Positions 39,201 through 47,829 of a stretch of DNA of 64,000 bases are shown here, piece by piece. Below the pieces are notes generated by a model that searched no databases, was not told the DNA's origin, and saw only the letters and a list, made by a program, of their open reading frames with translations. Origin of the DNA: Crocinitomicaceae bacterium (GTDB lineage Bacteria; Bacteroidota; Bacteroidia; Flavobacteriales_D; Crocinitomicaceae); assembly GCA_030833845.1 (NCBI GenBank), contig JAURGK010000002.1, forward strand, positions 1-64,000, given 5' to 3'. A program made the position numbers and the translations under genes. How positions within the stretch are numbered: position 1 is the stretch's first letter; the number at the start of each line of letters is the position of its first letter.

Positions 39201-41825
39201 ATGCGATCAAGCCTTTACCTTTTTCTGACAACGCTACTTCTGTTCTTGTCATGGGCTTGTTCAACAGAAAATAATACGCCGATCAACAGGTTTTACCACC
39301 AGACTACCGCCAAATACAATGGGCATTTCAATGCAAAAGAGTTGCTCCGCGTTTCGCTAAAGACCTACCAAGATAGTCGTAAAGAGGATTTTTATACCAT
39401 TTTGCCGGTTTTCCCCGTCCCCAATGAAAAAGAAGTCAAGGGGATGCTTCCCGCCATTGATACTGCTGTGGTTAAATGTGCAAAAGTGATTCTCAATCAC
39501 AGCATGCCTACGGCAGAAAACATGTTCTACAAAACAGTTGAATACAATAAATGGATCGATGAGAATTGGCTTACCGTTGGCGAGGCCTATTTTTATCGCA
39601 GGGATTATCAAAAAGCTCTTGACAACTTTCAGTTTGTAAAGCGATTTTTTGTCAAGGATCCAAGTGCATACACGGCAAGTTTGTGGATCGCAAGAATCAA
39701 TATCGAACAGCGGAAATATGCCGATGCCAAGCTCATTTTAGATGCACTCAATGAAAGAGCAGAAATCCAAAATGACAAGCAGCTCACGGATTATATTCCT
39801 TTTATAAAGGATAAGAATCCAGAGGAAGCCCCCTTGATGAATAAGGATTTGCAATTTGAAATTCACAAGACTTATGCAGATTTAGCTCTGCGAAGAAAGG
39901 AATATGATGAGGCCATCATCGGCTTGCAATTGGCGATTGAAAAATGCAGCAATGCAAAGGAAAAAGCCCGCTTGAATTATATCCTTGCCCAAGTGCATCA
40001 ACAACTTGGAAACACTTCCGATGCAACAATCCATTACACTAAGGCCTATCGGCCTGCTGCAGCACCGGAAATCGCATTCAATGCACGGCTCAATCGAGCA
40101 ATTGTAAGTGGTGATGATAAACTCATGGCCGACTTAGAAAAAATGCTTCGCGACGCCAAGAATGCCACCTTTAAGGATCAAATTTATTATGCGATGGCCC
40201 TAATGGAGCTCAATAAAGGGAACAAGCCCCTCGCCAAATCGCATTTAACTTCGTCTGCCTTTTTTTCAAACAATAACAAGCGTCAGCGTGCGCAATCGTA
40301 TGAAAAACTCGGTGATTTGTCTTTTTCTGAAAAGAACTTCATATCGGCTCAAAAATACTATGATTCAAGCGCTAGATTCATAACCGATGACTATCCGAAT
40401 GGTGAAATGATCAAAAGCAAGGCCATCAAGCTTGCTGACCTTGTAAAAGCTATTGAAATTGCGCAATTTGAAGATTCCGTTCAAAAAATAGCAGCCTTAT
40501 CAGAAAAAGATAGAGAAGATTTTTTAAAAGAAACCATCAAACAAATCAAGCGCGACGAACAACGCAGAAAAGAACAGGAAGCCGCTAAATTACTTGCCCT
40601 GCAGCAAAGTCAGCCGGTCAATAACAATACAAACGCAAACAAGTTTGTCTTTAACAATCCTAAATTGCGCGAAGATGGCTACAATGAATTTAGAAAAAAT
40701 TGGGGCCTTAGAGAAAATACAGATGATTGGCGGCGAAGCGAACGAATCGTATTGAATGCCAATATTGATATCAATGGCCAAGACAGCACACAAGATCAAA
40801 CTACCGCTACAAAGTCAGATACCTTGAGTGTTGAAAGTTTACTCAAGAATATTCCCCTTACAGCAGAAGCCCTCAAGGCCTCACAAGAAAGATTATTAGA
40901 AGCCCTTTATTCATCAGGAGTGTTGTACAAAGAAATACTCAATGAATCTGAATTGGCAGCCGCTCAGTTTCTTGCCATTCTTGAAAAAAATCTAGATCAC
41001 CCTACAGATCTTTCTGCGGCTTTTCAGTTATATAAAATCTATGAGGCTGGCACAAAGGCAGAGGAATACAAGCAGTATATCATTGCCAAATACCCTCTCT
41101 CAGATGCAGCTAAGTATTTCAAAGATCCAGACTTTTATATCAAGCAAAAAGAAAGTGCACAAAAAGATCAAGAGGCCTATTTGGCTTTGGTAAAAAAATA
41201 TGATCAGGCATATTATGCTCAAGTTCAGCAGGCAACTCAAAGCGTCATTGATCAAGAACCGTCCAACGCTTACCGTGCTGAATACCTATTATTGAATGTC
41301 TTAGCAACGGGGCAGCTCACTGAAAACAAAAAAGAGCTCATTCCATTACTTCAGCGTTTGATAGAGGAGAAGCCCAAGTCCGAACAAGCCGTTCGTGCAA
41401 AAGAAATGTTGGCAATAATTCAAAAAGGTTACTCAACCTTTGAAGTGAAGCTCAATGAAAGCAAAAAGTCAATTTTTACCTATTCGGACAATCCACCACA
41501 TTTTGCAATAGTGCTGCTCGATGAAGACGAGGAGGCTGACGATGCACGCACTTCTATTGCCAACTTTTCAACCAAGGCTTTCAAAACCACAAAGGTGAAA
41601 GTTTCTGTAAAATTAACGCTCTCCGAAACAAACTTCATCTTAATTTCTGAATTCCCTACAAGCAAGATAGCATGGGATTATATCAATGCCTACAAGGCCG
41701 GTGCAGAGTATTTGGATGAGTATCAAAACAATAAAATATACATTATCAGCCAAGAAAATTTGAAAAAGTTGATAGAAACGTCGAAATTTGATGATTATAA
41801 AGAGTTTTTTATCGACAATTACTAG
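39201..41825 (+). CDS. porW: Type IX secretion/gliding lipoprotein PorW (SprE), TPR-rich
   Basis: PorW/SprE is an outer-membrane-associated lipoprotein required for T9SS secretion and, in gliding species, motility. I start at the ATG at 39201, which gives a compact lipoprotein signal with Cys20 (LLFLSWAC); the box is slightly unusual (Ser-Trp-Ala before Cys). An ATG six codons earlier (39183) is also possible. The mature protein opens with the family-specific NRFYHQTTAKYNGHFNA, followed by TPR helices over residues 90-430, a coiled-coil and Asn/Gln-rich linker, more TPRs, and a C-terminal domain. It is the first gene of a group with bactofilin and atpZ. Confidence 0.88.
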   Translation: MRSSLYLFLTTLLLFLSWACSTENNTPINRFYHQTTAKYNGHFNAKELLRVSLKTYQDSRKEDFYTILPVFPVPNEKEVKGMLPAIDTAVVKCAKVILNHSMPTAENMFYKTVEYNKWIDENWLTVGEAYFYRRDYQKALDNFQFVKRFFVKDPSAYTASLWIARINIEQRKYADAKLILDALNERAEIQNDKQLTDYIPFIKDKNPEEAPLMNKDLQFEIHKTYADLALRRKEYDEAIIGLQLAIEKCSNAKEKARLNYILAQVHQQLGNTSDATIHYTKAYRPAAAPEIAFNARLNRAIVSGDDKLMADLEKMLRDAKNATFKDQIYYAMALMELNKGNKPLAKSHLTSSAFFSNNNKRQRAQSYEKLGDLSFSEKNFISAQKYYDSSARFITDDYPNGEMIKSKAIKLADLVKAIEIAQFEDSVQKIAALSEKDREDFLKETIKQIKRDEQRRKEQEAAKLLALQQSQPVNNNTNANKFVFNNPKLREDGYNEFRKNWGLRENTDDWRRSERIVLNANIDINGQDSTQDQTTATKSDTLSVESLLKNIPLTAEALKASQERLLEALYSSGVLYKEILNESELAAAQFLAILEKNLDHPTDLSAAFQLYKIYEAGTKAEEYKQYIIAKYPLSDAAKYFKDPDFYIKQKESAQKDQEAYLALVKKYDQAYYAQVQQATQSVIDQEPSNAYRAEYLLLNVLATGQLTENKKELIPLLQRLIEEKPKSEQAVRAKEMLAIIQKGYSTFEVKLNESKKSIFTYSDNPPHFAIVLLDEDEEADDARTSIANFSTKAFKTTKVKVSVKLTLSETNFILISEFPTSKIAWDYINAYKAGAEYLDEYQNNKIYIISQENLKKLIETSKFDDYKEFFIDNY

Positions 41826-41830
41826 GCAAC

Positions 41831-42238
41831 ATGCTAAGAAAAGACATCTTCGGGAGTTCTCAACAAACTGACAACACCGACCGAATCAACCGAATTATTG
41901 CAGGCACCGAAATCAATGGAGACCTGACCTCAGACACCAATATTCTTCTAGATGGAGAAGTCAATGGCAATGTATCTTGTGCGGGTCGAGTAATCATTGG
42001 ATCTTCTGGAAAAATCAACGGCAATCTCGTTTGTGTAAATGCCGAAATCGATGGTGCAATGGATGGGCAGCTCATTGTAGAAAACTTATTGGTTTTGCGC
42101 TCAACAGCTCGCATAAAAGGAGATATTCAAACCATGAAATTGCACATTGAAGAGGGTGCATTTTTTGAAGGCGCATGTGTCATGCGTGCCGGAGTGAGTA
42201 CCCAAAAATTAGATGCAGAGCCTGCATTTGATGAGTAA
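41831..42238 (+). CDS. Bactofilin (polymer-forming cytoskeletal protein)
   Basis: A 135-residue bactofilin. The core (about 22-115) shows the six-residue periodicity of a right-handed beta helix (INGDLTSDTNILLDGEVNGNV, then SGKINGNLVC). Bactofilins polymerise without nucleotide and scaffold cell-envelope proteins. It follows porW by five bases and overlaps atpZ by eight, so the three are co-transcribed. Confidence 0.92.
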   Translation: MLRKDIFGSSQQTDNTDRINRIIAGTEINGDLTSDTNILLDGEVNGNVSCAGRVIIGSSGKINGNLVCVNAEIDGAMDGQLIVENLLVLRSTARIKGDIQTMKLHIEEGAFFEGACVMRAGVSTQKLDAEPAFDE

Positions 42239-42443
42239 AGATAGCTCCAATCCATTTCTCAGACTCAGCACAGTTGCTATACAAATGGCGGCCGTTATTG
42301 GCTTATTCACCTGGTTAGGGGTATACCTAGATAATAAATATCACTTCAGCTATTTGTTTACCGTTATTTTAGGGCTAACGGGTGTTGGTATTGGTCTATA
42401 TTTGGTTATCAAAGAAGTACAACAGCTTGATAATGAAAACTAA
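42231..42443 (+). CDS. atpZ: AtpZ/AtpI-family protein
   Basis: A 70-residue protein with two membrane helices (about 12-32 and 42-62) joined by YLDNKYHFSY, the AtpZ pattern. AtpZ with AtpI aids Mg2+ or Ca2+ uptake and assembly of the F1Fo ATP synthase. I start at the ATG at 42231, inside the last codons of bactofilin. Normally the atp structural genes follow soon after; here only one more small membrane protein does. Confidence 0.85.
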   Translation: MSKDSSNPFLRLSTVAIQMAAVIGLFTWLGVYLDNKYHFSYLFTVILGLTGVGIGLYLVIKEVQQLDNEN

Positions 42444-42810
42444 ATTGAATAAAACCATCGGCGTCTGGTCTTATTTAGCAACCTTAGGCGCAGTACATTT
42501 TGTATTTGTTATCCTACAAACCACTGATGTTTTTCAAATTGATTTAAGACAAATGCTTGTGGTTCAAAGTGCGTCTCTACTGCTTTTGCTACTGAGTACG
42601 GGCATCTTATTTGTTAAAAAAACAGCTGATGTAACTTCACTGACTTTTCGTTTATTAGTACTTAGTGTAACGCAACTTCTTGGTTACCTTTCAGCCTGCT
42701 TGGCGCTGATTTATAGTGACCAACCTAACGAATTGGTATTATATTTATTGGGCTTGTCTTTGTGTGTCTTAATCATGCAAACAAGCTACCTTGTTCGCCG
42801 ACTAAAATGA
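42433..42810 (+). CDS. Small four-helix membrane protein, ATP synthase locus type
   Basis: A 125-residue protein with four hydrophobic helices (about 9-32, 44-66, 74-98 and 101-120). I choose the ATG at 42433, which overlaps atpZ by 11 bases; an upstream reading would bury it in atpZ. In other Bacteroidota a similar unnamed membrane protein sits between atpZ and atpB and may play the role of AtpI. Its sequence alone does not identify it. It ends nine bases inside the convergent M28 peptidase gene. Confidence 0.7.
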   Translation: MKTKLNKTIGVWSYLATLGAVHFVFVILQTTDVFQIDLRQMLVVQSASLLLLLLSTGILFVKKTADVTSLTFRLLVLSVTQLLGYLSACLALIYSDQPNELVLYLLGLSLCVLIMQTSYLVRRLK

Positions 42811-44058
42811 TAAAAGAAACTCGATCAATAGCCTAGCTAGTGGTTCAAATGCAGCAAAGCTCAACTCTTGGGCCGTATCATAAATGTCATGATAATTCTT
42901 GTTGGCTCCCATGGTATATATAAAAAAAGAAGGTACACCTCGCTGTGTAAAAAAATAGTGATCTGAATTAGCTGCCGGCCCTCTAGATTCTATTTCACTT
43001 ACAAAGTTGCTCTTCTTATTGATCTTATTTAGTAATTGAAATTCTTCATTAAAAAGCGTAGCATTGACAACCGTAATACCTTGCTCCCCACTACCCATTA
43101 TATCTGTATTGAGTAAAAATTTTATCTGATTTAGGTCAATGAGCGGATGGCTTACAAAATAATTCGAGCCAACAAGCCCTGCTTCTTCACCACCAAAGGC
43201 AATGAAAATATAATTATAAGCTTCATTGCGTTTTTTGGTCAGTTCATGGGCAATGTATAGTAACATTCCCACCCCTGAGGCATTGTCATTGGCTCCAGGA
43301 AAGTAGACCTCCTGGCCCATTTTCCCGAGGTGATCATAATGCGCCGTGAGTACAATAAATGGTTTTTCCTTCCATTTTTTGGCAGCTGGCAAATACCCAA
43401 TTACATTGCTCGATTCAAAATGGGGAATAAATTTTGTATCAATGTAAAGCTGTGCTTGAAGGGCATCTTTTTGTATGGCACTAGACAGCACCTGGATGGC
43501 AGGATACAAACCCTGTTGTTGACTTACAGACCAAGTTAGTTTTTTTTCAATAACCTCTATAGTTGGGGCAAATTGCTTGAGTTCCTTCAAACGTTTTTTT
43601 AAAACTTGGTTGGTATCTCCTCCGAAGCCAAACGTTTGTACTACCAAAATGCGATCTGCTGGACAGGGTTTGAAATTTTCAACACCTTTGTATAGCGTTG
43701 GTACACTGCAATAAACAATCTTGAACCTAAACTCTTGAATGCCTGCCGAGGCTGGATCTACTATGAAATCTACCCCTGGAATCAAGGTGTCTTGGTCCAA
43801 TATAAAGTTGCATCTACCAGGAAATGTTTGAACGGGAAAAGTAAAGTATTGCTGATATTGTTTTGTAAGGCGCTTGAGCCCGATATGCTTGAATTCTTTG
43901 GCAATATAATTGGCAGCTTTTGGAGCGCCTAAATCTACATAGCCTCTTCCCGAGAATTGCGGACTACAAAGTGAATCAATGAATTGTCGGTATGGATAAA
44001 CTTGAGCAAAACTACATTGAACCCATAGAATAAAGGCAAGCCTAAGCTCCAGCCGCAT
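42802..44058 (-). CDS. Secreted M28-family zinc aminopeptidase
   Basis: A 418-residue exported peptidase. A signal peptide (residues 1-18, ending SFA) precedes a region of about 180 residues with a PA-like segment, then the M28 catalytic domain. The two-zinc site is visible: His-Tyr-Asp in TAHYDHLG, Asp in GANDNASG, the catalytic Glu pair in GGEEAGLVGS, Asp in NTDIMG and His in SDHYFF. It likely releases N-terminal amino acids in the periplasm or outside. It overlaps the upstream Glu-rich gene by 17 bases. Confidence 0.9.
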   Translation of the reverse strand: MRLELRLAFILWVQCSFAQVYPYRQFIDSLCSPQFSGRGYVDLGAPKAANYIAKEFKHIGLKRLTKQYQQYFTFPVQTFPGRCNFILDQDTLIPGVDFIVDPASAGIQEFRFKIVYCSVPTLYKGVENFKPCPADRILVVQTFGFGGDTNQVLKKRLKELKQFAPTIEVIEKKLTWSVSQQQGLYPAIQVLSSAIQKDALQAQLYIDTKFIPHFESSNVIGYLPAAKKWKEKPFIVLTAHYDHLGKMGQEVYFPGANDNASGVGMLLYIAHELTKKRNEAYNYIFIAFGGEEAGLVGSNYFVSHPLIDLNQIKFLLNTDIMGSGEQGITVVNATLFNEEFQLLNKINKKSNFVSEIESRGPAANSDHYFFTQRGVPSFFIYTMGANKNYHDIYDTAQELSFAAFEPLARLLIEFLLSF

Positions 44059-44899
44059 GACGACGACAGATTTTAAACAAGAAATCTTCTACGATTTCTG
44101 ATTCTGTATCCCAATTATGAGTATCAGAGAGTTCTACAAGCATATGTCGAGCAGCATCCATAGATGCCAATTGGTCTAGTTGTTTGATATTTGCCGAAAA
44201 ATCATCCGATGACCCATCAAAAAGCTCATTGATAAATTGGAGCTTCTCATTGAGTGTAAATGCACCTATCAGGCTATCGAGTGGGAATACACTACGGTTA
44301 TCTCTTATGTTGGCCTCCATTTCAGCCATCCAGATGGGTTGGTCAGCAGAAAATTCAGGGGCCCAAGTTGTTGAGCTTGATTCTTCAATATTTTCTTCGA
44401 TTTCTTCCTCTACTTCTTCCTCTGCTTCTTCCTCGGCTTCGATTTGTAAATCATCAACAACTACTTCTTTCTCTTCCTCAATTTCCTCTTCTTCCTGAAT
44501 TTCCTCTTCTTCCTGAATATCCTCCTCTTCTATACTTTCATCGATTACTTGAATTTCTTGATCTTCTTCCAAAACGTCCTCTTCTTCCAAAGAATTTTCA
44601 TCTTCGGCAGTATAAGTAACTTCAAATTCGGGTTCAGTAAGTGATCCAAAAAGATCAATCGGCGTTTCAATTTCAGTTTGACGTATGCTGGCCGAAACAA
44701 TTGGTTCTTTGACCCCAAGTACGTTGCTTTCATAAATTTTATATCGCAAAATAACCAGGCGTTCATAAAGTTCTTTGGAATCTTCTACCAATAATTCCAT
44801 ATCCTCAGGGGTCAAAGCACCAGATTCTAGTTTTTCTACACCATTTTGAAGGTGTCCAAGGATTGTTTTCATCATTAGTGAGGTACTTTTTTCTGACAT
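44042..44899 (-). CDS. Glu-rich hypothetical protein with conserved C-terminal helical domain
   Basis: This 285-residue cytoplasmic protein has an N-terminal helical region (1-70), an acidic middle (about 100-175, with about half the residues Glu) that is probably disordered or coiled coil, and a folded C-terminal part (about 190-285) containing LNEKLQFINELFDGSSDDF. That C-terminal motif recurs in Bacteroidota proteins of unknown function. The acid-rich codons (GAA/GAG runs) make a low-complexity tract that may vary between strains. It is divergent from tdk. Confidence 0.72.
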   Translation of the reverse strand: MSEKSTSLMMKTILGHLQNGVEKLESGALTPEDMELLVEDSKELYERLVILRYKIYESNVLGVKEPIVSASIRQTEIETPIDLFGSLTEPEFEVTYTAEDENSLEEEDVLEEDQEIQVIDESIEEEDIQEEEEIQEEEEIEEEKEVVVDDLQIEAEEEAEEEVEEEIEENIEESSSTTWAPEFSADQPIWMAEMEANIRDNRSVFPLDSLIGAFTLNEKLQFINELFDGSSDDFSANIKQLDQLASMDAARHMLVELSDTHNWDTESEIVEDFLFKICRRHAAGA

Positions 44900-44929
44900 T
44901 GCTGATAACTTATTAATTTCGTGGAGATA

Positions 44930-44947
44930 GGTTGCAATATAGCAACC
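44930..44947. repeat. Inverted repeat GGTTGC-N6-GCAACC between divergent genes
   Basis: A perfect six-base inverted repeat with a six-base centre, 30 bases from the Glu-rich gene and 45 from the tdk ATG. It has the size of a site for a dimeric regulator. No clear -7 box was found in this gap. Confidence 0.5.
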
Positions 44948-44991
44948 GAACCAAAATTAGAAAACATTTCACAATCTCATTCAACCGCACT

Positions 44992-45567
44992 ATGTTTTTA
45001 GAACAATTTAATAAAGAAAATTCGAAGCAAGGTTGGATAGAAGTAATATGTGGATCCATGTTTTCGGGTAAAACTGAAGAACTCATCCGTCGATTGAAAA
45101 GAGCAGAATTTGCAAAGCAATCCATCATATTATTCAAGCCTGTCATTGACGACCGCTATGACGCGCAAGCAGTGGTAAGTCATCAGGGTCAAAGTTGGAA
45201 GGCAATTCGGGTTGCTTCGGCTTTAGCGGTCCTTGAACATTGGAATGGCGAACACATTGTGGCCATAGATGAGGCTCAGTTTTTTGATTTAGAAATTATC
45301 GAAACTTGCGTGCAATTGGCAAACCAAGGGGTAAGGGTAATTGTTGCAGGACTTGACATGGACTACACCGGCAAACCCTTTGGCCCCATGCCCTCACTGA
45401 TGGCAACAGCAGAATTTGTGAGTAAGGTACATGCAGTTTGTGTTACTTGCGGAAATTTGGCTCAGTACTCTCACCGTACTGTTTCGCAAACCGAACAAGT
45501 ACTTGTTGGCGCCGTAGAAAAATACAAACCGCTTTGTCGGACCTGTTTTATTAAAGCCACTGCATGA
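44992..45567 (+). CDS. tdk: Thymidine kinase
   Basis: A type II thymidine kinase that salvages thymidine to dTMP in the cytoplasm. The ATG at 44992 gives 191 residues. The P-loop GSMFSGKT is at 21-28, the catalytic glutamate in AIDEAQFFD, the lasso and dTTP-binding region near the C-terminus, and the zinc site as two CxxC pairs (CVTC and CRTC). An in-frame ATG at 44932 would add 20 residues without family support. The stop overlaps the murF-alr start by four bases. Confidence 0.93.
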   Translation: MFLEQFNKENSKQGWIEVICGSMFSGKTEELIRRLKRAEFAKQSIILFKPVIDDRYDAQAVVSHQGQSWKAIRVASALAVLEHWNGEHIVAIDEAQFFDLEIIETCVQLANQGVRVIVAGLDMDYTGKPFGPMPSLMATAEFVSKVHAVCVTCGNLAQYSHRTVSQTEQVLVGAVEKYKPLCRTCFIKATA

Positions 45568-47810
45568 AATTAGATCTGCCCATCTCACAATTTGCTCAAA
45601 TCATCAATGCAGAGGTGTCGAGTATGCCATCAAGTGGCCGCATCCAACAGGTGGCTTATGATACCCGCTTGATTACCAGTGGCGAGGAGCTTGTGTTTTT
45701 TGCCTTGCAAGGCCCTCAGTTGAGTGGTCTTGAGTTTGTTTCAAGTGCTTATGAGAAAGGGGTCCGTTATTTTGTGGTGGAAAGCCTACCCTCAGAACCA
45801 TTAAATGACGCTTATTATTTCAAGGTTCAAAATTCCTTGGAGGCCTTGCAGCAATTGGCTGCTTTTCATCGCAAGCGTTTAGAGTATCCAGTTTTGGCCC
45901 TAACCGGGGCTTTAGGTAAAACCACAATCAAAGAATGGATATACCATTTACTGACACCCGCACTTAGGGTATACCGCAGCCCTAAAAGTTACAATTCCCA
46001 GCTAGGCGTAGCCCTATCGCTGCTTGAGCTTCCTTTGGTAGGTGACTTAGGGATTATTGAGGCTGCTATTACCAAACCCGGTGAAATGGAGCGCTTGGCT
46101 CGGATGATTTGTCCAGATTTTTGTGTACTTACCTCGCTTTTTGCACCATTTCGACACGAATTTGCTTCAGATGAACAATATATAGATACGCTTCAAATTT
46201 TATCTCAAAACTCCAGATGGGTAATCGATCCGACTACAATAGAATCTACAGATAATAGCGAATTTGAAGCATTGGCCAAGGCGATTCCCTTTAATGACCA
46301 TATTAGACGTCATAATGCAAGAATGGCATTGCGCTGTGCACTTGAGTTTCATCAGTGCTCGGCAAATGCAATAAGTCAACTTCCAGTTTTGGCCAATAGG
46401 TTAGAAATTATTGAAGGCCTTCATGGTGCGCAACTTATAAATGATACCTACAACCTTGATCTTACAGCTTTTCGCGCAGCGCTTTCTTTCTTGAAAACTA
46501 GTGCAATAGATAAACCAAAAATGGTTTGTTGTTTTATACCTCAAGCAACTCCAACGCTCAAATCAAAATTGATCCAATTATGTGCAGAAAATAGCATTGA
46601 ACAGTACTACTTTTGGGAGGAAATGCCCACTGATCTTCCCCTATTAGATCACCATTATGTGCTTATCAAGGGCGACGTCACATTATCTGAGCAATTACTG
46701 TCTAAATGGCGTAGAAAATCGCATAGCACCACAGTAAGCTATGATTTTTCGGCCCTACATCATAACATCAGGCAATACCAGCAAATTTTAAATCCAAAGA
46801 CCAAGATTTTGGCGATGGTCAAGGCTCAGGCATATGGTGCAGGGTTACTTCATCTTGCAAAGCAGTTGGTAAAAAGTGGTGTGCATTATTTAGGTGTAGC
46901 CTATGCCGATGAAGGAGTCTTGCTCCGCGAGGCCGGGATCAACGTTCCGATATTAGTTTTAAATGCAGAAGAAAAAGGTTTTGATCGCTGCATTGCTTAT
47001 GAGCTAGAACCAGCAATATATTCACTGACGCATCTCGACTCATTTATTCGAGCTTTGATTGCCAATCAAAAAAAGGCTTTTCCAATACACCTCAAACTAG
47101 ATACAGGAATGCATAGATTGGGCTTTGGCCCATCTGAAATTCAACAAATCATTGAAATCATCAGTGCCCAACCTGAAGTTGTCATAAAGAGTATCTACAG
47201 TCATTTGGCGTGTGCTGATGAACCTTCAAATCCAATGAATGCCTTACAGCTCGCAACTTTTAAAAATTGTACTGATCAATTACAATTGGCCCTCCCATAC
47301 GTGGTGCACAGACATATACTCAATTCTGAAGGAGCGGCGTATTTTCCAGAAGCGCAATACGATATGGTCCGTTTGGGGATCGGACTATTTGGAGTTCATC
47401 TAGACCCAGAAGTGGAGAGTAAGCTCAAACCAGTAATGAGTTGGAAAAGTCATATCTCACAACTCAAGCACCTCAAAAAAGGAGAATGTATTGGTTATGG
47501 GTGTTCGGATAGGCTAAATGCAGATACGCAAATCGCGATCATTCCTGTAGGATATGCCGATGGTTTTAAGCGCAATTTGAGCAATGGAAAAGGTGGGGTG
47601 TATATCGATGGCGAATTTTGCCCAACGATTGGCAGGGTTTGTATGGACATGATCATGGTAGTGGCTCCAAAAGCAAATTTGCAATCTGAGGTTGAAATCA
47701 TAGGCCCCAATCAAACACTTACAAATTTATCGAACCAGGCTCAGACAATACCCTATGAAATATTGACTAGTATTTCCCCTCGAGTTGAACGTACCTATAT
47801 AAATGATTAA
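45564..47810 (+). CDS. MurF-alanine racemase fusion
   Basis: A 748-residue fusion typical of Bacteroidota. Residues 1-385 resemble MurF, which adds D-Ala-D-Ala to UDP-MurNAc-tripeptide, with a Walker A GALGKTTI (114-121) and NDTYNLDLTAF (293-303). Residues 390-748 are an alanine racemase with PLP Lys420 (MVKAQAYG), the catalytic region of GECIGYGC, and GYADGF and GRVCMDM. The MurF half is unusual: the TN-x-x-x-AH-x-E segment reads TSLFAPFRHEF and the lysine-rich motif after it is missing, and the protein is shorter than the roughly 820 residues expected. The racemase half looks complete. Confidence 0.88.
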   Translation: MKLDLPISQFAQIINAEVSSMPSSGRIQQVAYDTRLITSGEELVFFALQGPQLSGLEFVSSAYEKGVRYFVVESLPSEPLNDAYYFKVQNSLEALQQLAAFHRKRLEYPVLALTGALGKTTIKEWIYHLLTPALRVYRSPKSYNSQLGVALSLLELPLVGDLGIIEAAITKPGEMERLARMICPDFCVLTSLFAPFRHEFASDEQYIDTLQILSQNSRWVIDPTTIESTDNSEFEALAKAIPFNDHIRRHNARMALRCALEFHQCSANAISQLPVLANRLEIIEGLHGAQLINDTYNLDLTAFRAALSFLKTSAIDKPKMVCCFIPQATPTLKSKLIQLCAENSIEQYYFWEEMPTDLPLLDHHYVLIKGDVTLSEQLLSKWRRKSHSTTVSYDFSALHHNIRQYQQILNPKTKILAMVKAQAYGAGLLHLAKQLVKSGVHYLGVAYADEGVLLREAGINVPILVLNAEEKGFDRCIAYELEPAIYSLTHLDSFIRALIANQKKAFPIHLKLDTGMHRLGFGPSEIQQIIEIISAQPEVVIKSIYSHLACADEPSNPMNALQLATFKNCTDQLQLALPYVVHRHILNSEGAAYFPEAQYDMVRLGIGLFGVHLDPEVESKLKPVMSWKSHISQLKHLKKGECIGYGCSDRLNADTQIAIIPVGYADGFKRNLSNGKGGVYIDGEFCPTIGRVCMDMIMVVAPKANLQSEVEIIGPNQTLTNLSNQAQTIPYEILTSISPRVERTYIND

Positions 47811-47829
47811 ATTTTTTACATTGCATTAA

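Noticed and set aside
44184-44498. Open plus-strand frame rich in serine opposite the Glu-rich gene
   Set aside because: It is the mirror of the GAA/GAG-rich tract read on the other strand and has no start context or protein-like features.
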